A DNA stretch of 64,000 nucleotides, from contig CM034411.1 of assembly GCA_019925095.2 (NCBI GenBank), positions 5,805,501 through 5,869,500 of the forward strand, given 5' to 3'. Positions 11,130 to 22,140 of the stretch are shown piece after piece. The translations under genes and the position numbers were made by a program. How positions within the stretch are numbered: the stretch's first letter is position 1; the number at the start of each line of letters is the position of its first letter. Under the pieces are notes generated by a model. It was not told the origin of the DNA and ran no database searches. It saw only the letters and a program-made list of their open reading frames with translations. Source of the DNA: Dendrolimus kikuchii. Taxonomy: Eukaryota; Arthropoda; Insecta; Lepidoptera; Lasiocampidae.

Positions 11130-11290
11130 ACACTAGTATGGCCACATTTTACGGAAACCGACTAATTATGTGGAAAAGATATGTCTAGTCATATCGGTTG
11201 CATTAGGTCACACTAGATTACGCCTGGAGCTATACTTCCTCCGGCATTAGATGAGGCCCTTGGGACCTGGACTGGAAAACCCGGTAAAAA
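11130..11290 (+). pseudogene. RTE-type LINE relic
   Basis: GGCCACATTTTACGGAAACC resembles GGCCATGTTTTACGGAAATG in the relic at 2860. Heavily decayed. Confidence 0.35.
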
Positions 11291-11370
11291 TGTGGTACCG
11301 TTATTAATGCTAATTTCAGACAACGGTAAAAAATAAATATCGTTCTAAAATTTACCGTTATATCTGGCCA

Positions 11371-11417
11371 TTTTACCGATAAAAAATATAACGTTAATGT
11401 TATTTTTATCGGTAAAA
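11371..11417. repeat. 47-bp palindrome
   Basis: TTTTACCGATAAAAA...TTTTTATCGGTAAAA around a central AACGTTA. Surrounding sequence (11285-11440) repeats ACCGTTAT-type motifs in both orientations, suggesting a small foldback element. Confidence 0.7.
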
Positions 11418-11560
11418 TTACCGTTATAACTATGTTTTGTAACCATTATCACACTTTTTCACTCGCAAAGACTGTCAAACAGCACTGTGCTAAGAGCGCA
11501 TGTAATATTTAGAGTTGTGGTTGTTTCGGTAATTCAATATTGCCAGAAATCCCCTATTAC

Positions 11561-11658
11561 AATATTGCCAGAATGACCGACCACTGTCGTCCTAATGGTT
11601 ATTTTTACATACAACAGTAACCATTAAGACGCTAGTGGTCGACCATTCTGACAATATT
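11561..11658. repeat. Inverted repeat with ~41-bp arms
   Basis: Arms AATATTGCCAGAATGACCGA...CTAATGGTTA and TAACCATTAAGACGC...TTCTGACAATATT face each other around a ~16-bp loop. Additional CAATATTGCCA copies lie just outside, near 11537 and 11700. MITE-like; no protein. Confidence 0.7.
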
Positions 11659-11741
11659 ATAAGAACAAAATTGGCGCCTAGGGATAGTAGCCATTCCAAT
11701 ATTGCCAAGTGATAGGGCAAATATTGAGAGATATGTCCGAG

Positions 11742-12049
11742 TCCGTGCAGGAACGGAGAAAGAATACAATTTCCTGCGGCCGGGCGGCCTGTCGTAAGAG
11801 GCGACTAAACAACCCACAGCCAGGTGGTAGGGTATTTGCCCGACTGGATGGCTACCACCCCTGGTCTATAGTATGCCGCCATAACAACTTTGAGTTGTGT
11901 TCCGGCATTAGTGACCAGGTTCCAGACTCACTTAAGAGAGCAGCAGCGCATTCGTAGCACCTTTGGTGTGTTGCAAATGTCCATAGGCGATGGTAACCGC
12001 TTTTCATCAAGTGGGCCGTCTGCCTATCTGCTGAGCTCCTGCAATAAAA
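11742..12049 (+). repeat. Family P polyA retroposon, full-length copy
   Basis: Runs from GTCCGTGCAGGAACGGAGAA to CTGAGCTCCTGCAATAAAA. One of the better preserved copies and a good reference for the family consensus. Confidence 0.88.
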
Positions 12050-12465
12050 TTTTTTTTTTTTAAAAAAGTCCAATAAATTAAGCACAATTTTCCAAGGGAA
12101 GTTTTACCTACTATACTAATATAACACCCTATAGCAGCTATAAACGTAATAATATATTTAAAATTACAACAGTAATATAACAAACGTCGCCATAACGTCT
12201 GGCCACGTACTTGAAGATAACAAAAATATAAACGAATACATCATGTCGTAATTCATTGAAAACAATTGCAATACTTAAGTAACATTAACTACATAAACTT
12301 TAAACACCTAATTCAGAAATGAGGTTGCATTTCGTAAGACGATTGTGAACGAACTGTAAGGATGTGTTTACAATGATTATTTTGTACTACTAGTAATAAG
12401 GCGTGTCGGAATATTTATTAGGTAGCTTTAAATGTTAAGAAATCATTTTTAGCTTTATAGTCGTA
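12050..12465. other. AT-rich intergenic sequence
   Basis: No gene or repeat recognised. Confidence 0.4.
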
Positions 12466-12687
12466 CTAGCTGCGCCCCGCGGTTTCATTCGCGTGGTAAT
12501 GAAAAATCGTTATATTTTGGATAATTCACACTTTATCTTTATAAATTATAGTTTATGTGTTATTCTGATGTGTAAGCTATATTATTGTAAAATTTCATTA
12601 AAATCCATTCCGTAGTTTTGCGTGACAGAGTAACAAATATACACCGATACATTTTTACAAACTTTCGCGTTTATAATATTAGTAGGA
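12466..12687 (-). mobile_element. Small non-autonomous Helitron
   Basis: Minus strand begins TCCTACTAATATTATAAACG and ends CCGCGGGGCGCAGCTAG. The terminal CGCG...CGCG can pair as a hairpin a few bases before CTAG. The 3' flank is T, as Helitrons require; the 5' flank is T, not A, so that end may have changed. No Rep/helicase coding, hence non-autonomous. Confidence 0.75.
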
Positions 12688-12729
12688 AAATTGAAAATGT
12701 ACACTATATTTATTTTTCTACTAATATTA

Positions 12730-13378
12730 TACTCTGCCATACGTCCTTTGTCACAACACAGTCAATTATTACCTAATTTAAAAATATTTTTATCTGTTTT
12801 TGAATTATTTAATTTTTGTTACCTTTCAAGTACGCGTCAAGAAACTTATTTTTGTATGGTATTAAACTGATAATAGAATACTGTTATATATAAATTGCAA
12901 GGAAGGTGGTATTGCGCATTAGTGCGGTGCTGTACTTCTTCTTTTCGCTTGAATTATTTTTCGAATAGCTGAATTGAGGTTTCTCTATTACATCACAACC
13001 ACATTGTAGATAAACTTTTTTAAAGCGTTTTTATCTACTATGCTCTTGATTATTTATAATTACAATTTGTTCAAATTATAATCTGAAAGCTATGCAGATT
13101 GTTTTCATGTAAATGAAATTATTAGTTATTATGTAAATTTTCGTTTATTTGAATCTGTATGAGAGCTAGTTCAGAAAAATACAGTAAAAGAAGAATACTA
13201 AAATACCACTTGTTAAACAATAAATACAGACCCGATATGATTTCATTCTACAGTTTATTCTTCTATCTTTTTGACATTTTTCTATTTCATGCTGCGCCCG
13301 CACCTACGTTAGGGATAAAAATTTAGACTGTGGCCAATGTTATCTTATTAAAAGCATTAAAAATAACGCCGTTAACGC
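12730..13378. other. Intergenic sequence
   Basis: No gene seen. Near 12713 a second TCTACTAATATTAT Helitron-type 5' tip appears on the plus strand, without a recognisable 3' end nearby. Confidence 0.4.
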
Positions 13379-13386
13379 ATAACCAC

Positions 13387-14269
13387 CATAGCTGAGCACC
13401 GTTAATCAAATAGTTAACTTCGTTAATCGCTAATCTGTTACTGAAAAAGTTAACTTCGTTAAAAGTTAAAGCGTTACATATCAGAAAATTTAACGAAAGT
13501 TAACGTTAATCGTTAATTCGTTAACACGTGATAAAAATTGCATCTTATAAAAACTGTTGGTTTTGGAAGTTAACAGGTTAGAAACAAAAAAAGACGTATA
13601 ATTAATTATTAGAGTGTTTAATATAGGCATGTTGACAAACAATGTTTTTTCATTCACTTGAATTAAAGGTTTAGTATTTATTTTATTAAGATAAACTAGT
13701 TGCGTTCTGGACGAAACACTAATTAGACGAACTAATTTTAAGACAATTTGATAGTATTATAATTTTCAACTGCTATTTAGACGAATTGCTACATAGACCA
13801 CTTACATCTTAGACGAAATGATACTAACCCGTCCAATTTATCTGTCAATTTAGTCGTCTGGCATAATATGAAAATTCCCCTTCATGAACATTAATATGTT
13901 GAAGTTCTCGTCCTTAAGCGAGGCTCGTTTCGGCTGTAGTATATCCTTTCCCGTGGAGAAAATCGTTCAACTGCAAGGCTTGAGGGTATAGCAGTATTTT
14001 TAATAAACAGATTTACGAATATCTGATCCCCGAGGAAGGCCATATCATTTAATGAGTCTTTCGACTTTATGTCTTAGCCAAATTTGGACGAAACTTCGAC
14101 CTTTGCTCTTTAAAGATTTGTTGCTGGATTAACGATTAACGGACTTTGGCAAATTTAACGGAAGTTAACGAGTCCGTTAACATACTTTTAGTTTAACTTA
14201 AAAGTTAATCCGTTACTCCAAATGTTAACTTCGTTAATTAACGGATTTACGAGTTAATGCCCACCTATG
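13387..14269 (-). mobile_element. hAT transposon remnant with 8-bp TSD
   Basis: An 883-bp element between perfect 8-bp direct repeats ATAACCAC (13379-13386 and 14270-14277), the hAT hallmark. Its ends are imperfect inverted repeats, CATAGCTGAGCACCGTTAAT on the left and CATAGGTGGGCATTAACTCG on the right read inward, followed by many GTTAAC/CGTTAA motifs. The minus strand near 13900-14010 encodes the end of a hAT transposase: NTAIPSSLAVERF, then after a one-base frameshift FSTGKDILQPKR, the hATC dimerisation signature. The rest of the transposase is deleted, so this copy is dead. Confidence 0.88.
13900..14010 (-). pseudogene. hAT transposase C-terminus (hATC), frameshifted
   Basis: Reads NTAIPSSLAVERF | FSTGKDILQPKRASLKDENF in two frames split at a TTTT run. 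This is the hATC dimerisation region of hAT transposases (family pattern NTALPSSAAVERLFS). The DDE catalytic part and the zinc finger are absent. Confidence 0.82.
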
Positions 14270-14277
14270 ATAACCAC

Positions 14278-14680
14278 ATTAGTGTATATACACTGTACTG
14301 TGTATACACACATATATGTGTCAATATTTAACGTCATTAACAATGCCGCACTGCTAAGTCTTATAAGATTTAGGAGGTGTTGTCAGCTAAATTTTATCTA
14401 GGTCATTTTAATTCCTAATATTCTCGTCCATGATTTCCACGTTCCTGCTCTACTAATTTTACCATGTGTACACAGCCTATAAGTCACAGCATGACCTATA
14501 TTTAGTGTAACGTCAGTTCATTCTCGCAATATAACAAGTTCGGCGTAACAACACCGCAAGGCTCAATTATAATGTAAGGAGTTAAAAGTCATCTAGTAAT
14601 TTGATTGGTCACGTCTCTTTAGCATACATGTTGTAATGTGATTCATCTTAGCATATCCGGCATTTTTGTAAACATATAAT
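14278..14680. other. Intergenic sequence
   Basis: No gene or repeat recognised. Confidence 0.4.
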
Positions 14681-14935
14681 CAGTGCAGAAACGGAGAAAG
14701 AATACAATTTTCTTTAGCCAAGCGGCCTGTCGTGAGACGTGACAAAACAAACAACAGCCAGGTAGTGTTTGCGCGTCTGGATAAGTAGAGTTGTCTTCTG
14801 GCGTTAATGGCCAGGTTCCAGTCTCCCTTTAGAGAGCGGCAGAACATTGGTAGCACCTTTGGTGTTACAAATAATAACCGCTTTTCATTAGGGCCGTCTG
14901 GCTGTCTGCTGAACTCATGCAATAAATAAAAATAT
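14681..14935 (+). repeat. Family P polyA retroposon copy
   Basis: Starts CAGTGCAGAAACGGAGAAAG and ends GAACTCATGCAATAAATAAA, with a deletion in the middle. Confidence 0.82.
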
Positions 14936-15052
14936 AAATCGTTGTCGTGAACGTGGTCGTTGTGAGTCCCTTCTGAAACGTAGCCTTTATGTGAAGGGTC
15001 TTGATGTTTATTTTACCGGCATGTGTTAATTGTTACATTTTTTTAAAATTTA

Positions 15053-15290
15053 TGGCTTGGCAACTAGGCCTTTAAGCCAGGCGCAGTTGTATTGTAGGCT
15101 ACAATTCACACCATTCAACGGAGTTCTTGTGAAAACTCGAACGGCCACATTTGACTATACAGTACACATTTCTCACAAAAACACAATTACTCCTCAAACA
15201 CTATCAATATCCTATAACTATTGTTCATTTTAGAGTCATTTTGCACATTTTTAGAAAATAAAACTGCACAGCGCAACGTCCCCTTTCATC
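15053..15290 (+). repeat. Unclassified ~235-bp repeat (family G)
   Basis: From CTTGGCAACTAGGCCTTTAA to ACTGCACAGCGCAACGTCCC. The same sequence is present in the opposite orientation at 27098-27335. Shared landmarks are GGAGTTCTTGTGAAAACTCG and GGCCACATTTGACTATACAG. No terminal repeats or coding frame seen. Confidence 0.7.
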
Positions 15291-15369
15291 ACATTAGCTC
15301 AGATAACTAACTAGTGCATGCTTCCCGGCATGGAACAAAACGATACAGTCTTAACCCCCCCAAAGTCCC

Positions 15370-15750
15370 TGGTTTTCTGTAAGGAAATTCAACAGGCCAT
15401 ATATAAAGCTGCTAAATAGAATCCGAACAGGTCATTTCCCAACAAGAAGTTTTAGCCACCTCATGGGCAAAGTTGATTCTCCCAACTGCCTACTGTGTGG
15501 AACTCGTGAGGATGTCCAACATCTTTTAATGGAGTGCAGCAAAAATAAAGATGGCAGAGAACAGCTGATGAGGGAGTTGGGACTGAATCGTTTTGATACA
15601 GGTATTTTCATAGAAATTCTGGCAGAGCCAGCCTCATAGAAGGCTAGTTTGTTAGCCAGTTCATTATTTAACTTTTAATATATAAGTAATTGTATGTTTA
15701 GGAGATGATGGGGCTGACATGCCTAAGTGGCAAAAGTCCTAAATAAATAA
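15370..15750 (+). pseudogene. Jockey/CR1-like LINE ORF2 3' fragment
   Basis: An open frame gives NRPYIKLLNRIRTGHFPTRS, SHLMGKVDSPNCLLCG and REDVQHLLMEC, ending at TAG 15637-15639. The CXXC...HXXXXC arrangement after an RTGH motif is the usual C-terminus of LINE ORF2 proteins following RNase H or RT. A ~110-bp 3' UTR ends in AAATAAATAAAAAAA. 5' part missing. Confidence 0.78.
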
Positions 15751-15756
15751 AAAAAT

Positions 15757-15826
15757 GCTTTCCGGCAAGGATTTGAACCCACGTCATATGAAAAGTGAGC
15801 GCGTTAGCCACTGAGCTGCTAGGACT
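15757..15826 (-). repeat. tRNA-derived sequence (SINE head or tRNA pseudogene)
   Basis: On the minus strand, CAGCTCAGTGG (A box) is followed 30 bases later by GGTTCAAATCC (B box), the internal RNA polymerase III promoter of tRNA genes. The acceptor and T stems do not pair, so it is not a working tRNA gene. It abuts the A-rich end of the LINE fragment. Confidence 0.6.
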
Positions 15827-15829
15827 TAT

Positions 15830-16320
15830 TGTGATTATAGGGGAAACTAAACCGTTGTTGACCACATTCACTGTATGATTGGCACTCTATTATTTTATTC
15901 CAAACATTATATAATCTTTTTTTTTATATATTTTGTAGCTATACAATGACAATAATATTTTTGTATAGCTACAAAGTACAACATATTAGGATTTTTTATT
16001 ATCTTGAATAAATTGACTGGGTGGTAATCATCGGGTCGTGTGCCTAACAATGGTATACTGTCCGCTATTCCACTCGCGAGGGAATTCGACTTATTCCAAT
16101 TTATATTCATATCGTCCCAAACTTGCAAAATGTTGAAATGAAACGCACGAAAATTAAACATAAAATTGCTATTTTAACCCAAACGCGTTCACTGAAATCC
16201 GTTGAGCTGTTTTAGAGTATATTCGAAACAAACTTTCAGACAGACTGACAATCAAAAATTCTACATGCGATCATTTATTAAGTATAATAACAATAGCAAT
16301 TTTCATTCAAATTTTGGCAT
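15830..16320. other. Intergenic sequence
   Basis: No gene or recognisable repeat. The short minus frame 15907-16161 has no motif. Confidence 0.4.
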
Positions 16321-16324
16321 TCGT

Positions 16325-16605
16325 TAACGGCCTCTGTGGCTTTTTTTGAATGTGTTAAGTTTTTACCGACTTAGCATACTGCAACGCAGAGGGCCCATTT
16401 TCGATTCTCAAGGGAAAAATTATTTATTTCCTGACAGAAAAAAATCGTAAACGAGCTTTCTGTTATCTAAGTACTATAGTCTGGGTATCTAGGATTGACC
16501 CCAGAGTGATCTGTTATTTATTACCAATAATACAAGCACAACTTGCTTAGCTTGGGGATGTACAGATAATACAATGCGTGTCTACCAATTTATTTATTAA
16601 TTTTG
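16325..16605 (+). repeat. tRNA-derived SINE (family S1), diverged copy
   Basis: Matches the SINE at 54326-54568: GGCCTCTGTGGC..., CTGCAACGCAGAGGGC, TAGTCTGGGTATCTAGGATT, then ATACAAGCACAACTTGCTTA and CTTGGGGATGTACA. Its A and B boxes are mutated. Confidence 0.75.
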
Positions 16606-16701
16606 AAACACAGATAATTCAATTTTATTTACTGGAATATAGGAGAAGATATACTATTGTCGGCACCCTGCTAGTGATTGGCATCCATCTTTTATTTTGT
16701 T

Positions 16702-17042
16702 TCTGAAAACCACGGGCTATAAAAATGGCCCGGACTTTTGAAGGGATTGCGTGAGGGTGCCATGGGATGGCCAACACGCAAAGGCACTTTCGACAAATTT
16801 AGCGAGACTGACCAGCGATAATCCCTGTTCATACCATATAAAAAATCACCCGAGGACAAGCCCCGGTCAGTGTAGGACTATTGTAGAAAATGATAACAAA
16901 ATTTATCAGGATATTGGGATGAACTACTAGTGACTATAGACAATGGGGTCTAAGACATCTGCCCGTCGCAATGTTCTTGTTGTGTACTTCCGACGTTAGG
17001 CCATTTATCACTTCCAGCCCTGGACCTTGAGTCTTTATTATC
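16702..17042 (-). repeat. Family C repeat, 5'-truncated copy
   Basis: Antisense copy with the family's 3' end (ACCACGGGCTATAAAAATGG on the plus strand), stopping before the GC-rich 5' end. Contains several small deletions. Confidence 0.78.
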
Positions 17043-17564
17043 GTCATCGTATGGCAATAAAAATCATTGAATAATGTTTTGAATAATTTTGTAGAATGCA
17101 AATTATTAAGGGGCCAACAACAGTATAGTTTACCCTACATGCGAAATATTTAAAAACAGACATGTAAACAAATAACCCTTAAGAAATAACGTAATCACTA
17201 ATTCAACACAGTAAATAACTATTACGTGCTTTTATATTATTACATGTGCTATTGGCATATATTTTGTAATGTTACAATTTTATTTGTTTTGAATGGTTAA
17301 ACAAGTTCCGATATTGACACAAATGTTTCGAAAAATTCTAAAGACAAAAGAATATTATCGAATTGTTGAGTTTTAAAATTTACTTATTCTTGTTGAAACG
17401 TGACAGAATTTTAATATGGCGGAAATTAAATATTTTAATTATCTACAGAAGAATATGTTTCATAATTATGTACATATAATACATGCGATGTGTTATAGGG
17501 TGTTGTTTATATTTAACTTATACTTGTTTTTAGGTTTCTAATAGCTAGATGTAAGAAGGAATCA
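17043..17564. other. AT-rich intergenic sequence
   Basis: No gene or repeat recognised. Confidence 0.4.
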
Positions 17565-17710
17565 AGTTCTTATGGCGATCTTCTTTTCTTTGCCTTTCTC
17601 TCAGTCATTTGGGGTCGGCGCAGTAAGTCTTTCTTCCATACTCCTCTATTCTGGCATACGGCCTCTGTCGCATTTGAAACTGTACAAGCCGCTGATAGCA
17701 TGTTCCTATA
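17565..17710 (-). pseudogene. LINE ORF2 C-terminal relic
   Basis: The minus strand encodes CQNRGVWKK-like text then a stretch close to LLRRPQMTERKAKKR. The same ending is in the plus-strand relic at 47640-47790. Short and decayed. Confidence 0.5.
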
Positions 17711-17924
17711 TCTTGCCATAACTCTCTCTATACAAACTTACTTTTCACTCACTTGTCATATAATTGGCTGAATTTTGGCATTAGATGTATGGAGCTTATG
17801 TCAAAATTGAACCGATAGTAAAGCAAATGAATCGGCCGTTAGACGAGCTTTGCTCAGTCTATAAGCTGAAGGCAACTCGCTTGACGATCTACCGGCAATA
17901 TTGAGTAGGTCTACCTTCCTGTAC

Positions 17925-18230
17925 GTCGTGGTAGCGTAATGGCTTGCGTACGCGTTCCAAACTCAAAGAGTGCGGGTTCGGTCCTGGCCGAAACGCATGC
18001 ACCACTTGGCAGTTTTATGACCTAATGTGCATATTGTTACAATTACCAAATGCTAACAACGGTGAAGGGAAACATCGTGATGCATCCTGCATATCGCGAC
18101 AACCAACGTGTCAAAACTGCCAAGCCGCCTTGGACAAGCGTGGCGGGTATACTGTCCGTTCCCCAATAATGGGAGGCCCGAACCCAGCAGTGGGACATTT
18201 ATGGGCTGTTGTTACATATTTTTATCTTCC
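17925..18230 (+). repeat. tRNA-derived SINE (family S2)
   Basis: The head has an A box TAGCGTAATGG (17932-17942) and a B box-like GGTTCGGTCCT about 40 bases later. The body runs through AACGGTGAAGGGAAACATCG, CGTGGCGGGTATACTGTCCG and CCAGCAGTGGGACATTTATG then GGCTGTTGTTAC. A second copy is at 56225-56522 on the minus strand. The body mimics a protein (112-residue frame) but is non-coding. Confidence 0.82.
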
Positions 18231-18390
18231 TGTACTAATAAGACACGGCGAGCACCGAAAGTCCACTATTCGAGTCAATTAGCCATTGAAACCTAAAATA
18301 GCAATTAATCGCAAATATTTAACGTTTTAAAAACTAGTCAACGGATGTTGATCAAACAATTAAATGACTTTGAAAGTATTTCTTTATTAT

Positions 18391-18701
18391 TATTTTTTAT
18401 TGCGTGAGTTCAGCAGACAGGCAGACGGTACACCTGATGAAATGCGGTTACCATCGCCTATGGACATTTGTAACGCCAAAGGTGCTACCAATGTGCTGCC
18501 GCTCTCTAAAGAGAGACTGGAACCTGGCCACTAATGCCGGAACACAATTAAAGGTTGTTAGGGCGGCATACTCTACACCAGGGATGGTAGCCATTCAGAC
18601 GGGCAAATACCCTGCCACCTGGATATGGGTTGTTTGGTCGCCTCTTGCAACATTCTGCCCGGCCGCAGGAAATTGTATTCTTTCTCCGTTCTCGGACGGA
18701 T
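18391..18701 (-). repeat. Family P polyA retroposon copy
   Basis: Near full-length antisense copy, T run at 18391-18400, ending at the element 5' tip near 18700. Confidence 0.86.
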
Positions 18702-19163
18702 AAAAACTACTACCCGGGGTTTTTTCCATGTTTTATTCTATAATTTAATAATTAAAATTAAAAAATAAGGACATACAAACGAATTCATAGAACATATTAC
18801 AAAAGAAAGATAAATGTAAGATTGTTTTTAATGACAAGAGATGTAATAAAGTTAGAAAAAAAAATTGGAACCGAATGTATGTTGTAGAATAAACGCCCTT
18901 GTCACCCAGCCTTTTGATTTGAATAAAAAGTCATTAATATGTCGTTATTTCAGTTTGTTTTAAGACCTGTCAAGCCATAGCATACACGACTATGTACATT
19001 CTTTTTTAATTTTTCAGTCACATTTATATATGTTAGCCCCCATGTTTTGATCAATATGTAGCACTATATAAAAATAAGACCTTCCTGACGAATATTTTAT
19101 CATATTTTTTCCCATTAACAAAGATGGATCGAGTCATATTTCTATCACAGCCTGACACGTTTC
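18702..19163. other. AT-rich intergenic sequence
   Basis: No gene or family recognised. Confidence 0.4.
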
Positions 19164-19474
19164 ATCCGTGCAGGAACAGAGAAAGAATAGAATTTCCTGC
19201 GGCCGGGCGGCCTGTCGTAAGAAGTGATAAAACAACCCACAGCCAGGTGTAGAGTATTTGCTCGACTGGATGGCGACCACCCCTGGTCTAGAGTATGCCG
19301 CCATAACAACCTTGTGTTGTGTTCCGGCATTAGTGACCAGGTTCCAGTCGCCCTTAAGAGAACAGCAGCGCATTTGTAGCACCTTTGGTGTTCTAAATTT
19401 CCATAGGCGATGGTAACCGCTTTCCATCAAGTGGGCCGTCTACCTGCCTGTTGAACTCCTGCAATAAAAAAAAA
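19164..19474 (+). repeat. Family P polyA retroposon, full-length copy
   Basis: From ATCCGTGCAGGAACAGAGAA to GAACTCCTGCAATAAAAAAA. Well preserved. Confidence 0.88.
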
Positions 19475-20340
19475 GTTTGAGGAAGAAAGTGCACAAATTG
19501 TTATCAAAAGCGTTTAAAATCCGCACCGTTTTAAAACCTGTACATTTTTACTACCGATTGAATTTGTAGTTTTTGATAACAAAGCCTACATAGACAGACG
19601 CATAGACATATAGTCGGAAAAATTTCCGAATATAGACCTTTGCTTATTCTCTTTAAATTAAATTAAGACAAAATATTTTCGTAGATTCACGTTCGCGTTC
19701 GTTCACTGCAATCTGCAATTCGTCGCAGAAGGCCGGCACGTGGCCCAGTTCTGTCGTATCTGAGTCGAATTGCGCCATAATTCGATAGGCCCTTGCATAA
19801 CCGGCTGAACTATTTCGATATATTCATTGTTGGTATTAGTGCAATTTAGTGCCACGCTCGCGATATTGTATTACGACGTTTGTAGCGGCAGGATTATAAT
19901 TGCACTCACTGAAAATTTCGTGTTCAAGCTTTGATTCACCGCCATAGACCAGGATATCGAAGAAGAGACTCTCGTCAGTCCCTTCCGCTCTGACAACGGT
20001 CATGAACGGTAAAACGTAGGTACTTATCATTTAGATGCTGCTTTAGAGATGACGCTGCGTTGTGTTTCTCTCTATCAAGGACTCTATGAGCCATCGCATT
20101 CAGAACCAATGGATGTGTCTGGTTCCCGAGGTCCTCGAGGCGGCGAGATATAACAAAGAAGTGGTTTAGTTTAGTTGGTACATCAGGATTCCAATACTAC
20201 CCAACCGTTGTCCCTGAGCGTTAAGGTGTCCATAACGAATTACTTACACCTCGATAAAAAAAGGATTTTTTCCGTCTGCAACCGCACATTTCTCTGTTGT
20301 TTGCACTTTTACACATGTTAACATCTTTGAATTTGAATCT
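19475..20340. other. Unassigned, GC-richer core
   Basis: 19680-20230 has a higher GC content than its surroundings and many CG dinucleotides, but I find no frame longer than ~64 codons and no motif. It could be an old repeat or a regulatory/UTR segment. No call is made. Confidence 0.3.
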
Positions 20341-21060
20341 ATTACTATATATGAATAAAAATAAATGTTTATATGTTTGTCCTCAATGCATTTTTAAGCT
20401 AATGATCAGATTGTGCTGAAACTTTGGTAGGGCGTCCTGAGGTCGCCCGCAGGGGTCTTCTGGCCGAAAAAACATACCAAACTTTTTTTTTCTTTGCGTG
20501 GCAGTGTAACGCATTCATCTTCATACAACCAAACTACAACAGCTGCAGAACAGCCCAGACCCATACAGATTATGATTGCGATCGCTGAAAATTTTCGTAT
20601 GGGTCAAGTGCTAAATAATTGTCAGGAAACCGCAAAGAACCAATGCTTAAAAACCTGTTAAAAAAGTCGAGCCGGTTACAATCTAAATACATAGATTGCA
20701 AATGAACTTTTAAAACCAAATTTGGTCCTCCGTTGACGGATACGTCAAGGAAGACTATATAAAATACATAGAAACTTTTCTTTTGGGTTATATTCTCACT
20801 TTAAGCTCAATTAAACAATTTTTGGGAGCAAAATTTTATTAAAAAGTGTTTGTTGAAAATCCGGTATATTAGAAGATTAGAATTAGTAAGAACGAAAAAA
20901 TAACGGGTTTTTTTTTGGAAACCTTCAAAGCGCAGCTACACCCAGTTTTCAGCCTACAAATACATGTTGAGAGAGATAGAATGATAGACCCTCTTCTCGC
21001 GGAATAAATCGGTTTATTCAGTTTTATATAATACCCTCTTTATGGTTTAGACTCCACAAG
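20341..21060. other. Intergenic, decayed repeat
   Basis: 20380-20700 (GATTGTGCTGAAACTTTGGT, GGTCGCCCGCAGG) has the look of a non-autonomous element interior, but no ends were found. No gene. Confidence 0.35.
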
Positions 21061-21120
21061 AATTAGTTGAGTAAAACCGGTTATAAACGAATAAAGCCGG
21101 TTCCAAGCCTTGCACATAAA

Positions 21121-21382
21121 CGGCCTGTCGTAAGAGGCGACAAAACAACCCACAGCCAGGTGGTAGGGCATTTGCCCCACTGGATAGCTACCACCCCTAG
21201 TCTAAAGTATGTCGCCATAACAACCTTGAGTTGTATTCTAGCATTAGTGACCAGGTTCCAGTCTCCCCTAAGAGAGCAGCAGCGCATTTGTAGCACCTTT
21301 GGTGTTGCAAATGTCCATAGGCGAGAGTAATCGCTTTCCATCAAATGGGCCGTCTTCCTGTCTGCTGAACTCCAGCAATAAA
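21121..21382 (+). repeat. Family P polyA retroposon, slightly 5'-truncated
   Basis: Begins inside the element at CGGCCTGTCGTAAGAGGCGA and ends CTCCAGCAATAAATTTTTTT. Confidence 0.86.
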
Positions 21383-22060
21383 TTTTTTTATAATAATTAA
21401 AGTGGCTTTGTACGAGTCGGATTAGTATTCATATTCCGTTCCTGCACAGATAAATATACATTGTCGGATCAGTATGTACGAACTGTTTGATCAGCTAATT
21501 ATAATGTTGCTATAAATAAAGATAGAAATAAACATAACATTAGAAGTCATTACCTAGTAGGTTATGTCATGATTACTCACACGTACTTGATTTACTCTTC
21601 CGAATGTCGTATATAGATATACAGCCTGCGACACTTCCGTTTGTCCTTTGCTTGTTACGAGACCAGCCTGCAGAATAAGATGCCGTACACACTGATTTGA
21701 TTATTTCAATTATTTTTGACGTTCTAATTACTAAAAGCATTATTGTACATTTACATATATGTTCGTATCCGTGTATCCGATACAAAACCGATAGGCTGGC
21801 TACCCTGTGTCAGAGTTCGAGATTTATAACGGTTGTTGGGAACGTTCCCGAAACAGGCCTCATTACTCTGGTGGGTGGCAATATTGCTGTAAGTACTTTC
21901 CTTTGGTTACATAGAAAATGCAATAAAATTTATTTACATTTCCTATGTTACTATGGGAGGTGACGATTCTACGCGTAGTTTTCTATGCTTTTGTTATTTA
22001 TTATGGTCTAAGTCCAGCTCTAGAGTTATCCTCTGTATATTATTGTATTTTACGGCGGAA
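21383..22060. other. Intergenic sequence
   Basis: No gene seen. Overlapping frames at 21573-21963 show no motif and no splice model I can defend. Confidence 0.4.
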
Positions 22061-22138
22061 AGTGCAGAAACTTGAAAGAATATTAATTCCTGCAGCCGGG
22101 TGGCCTCTCGTGAGAGGCAACAAAACGACCCACAATCA
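22061..22138 (+). repeat. Family P 5' fragment, interrupted
   Basis: AGTGCAGAAACTTGAAAGAA...GGCAACAAAACGACCCACAA is the first ~75 bp of a sense copy. It stops exactly where the antisense copy at 22141 begins with its T run. Confidence 0.7.
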
Positions 22139-22140
22139 TG

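Noticed and set aside
15757..15826. Functional tRNA gene
   Set aside because: A and B boxes are present but the acceptor and T stems do not pair; treated as a SINE head or pseudogene.
17944..18282. 112-codon frame
   Set aside because: Lies within a tRNA-derived SINE whose second copy at 56225 does not keep the frame.
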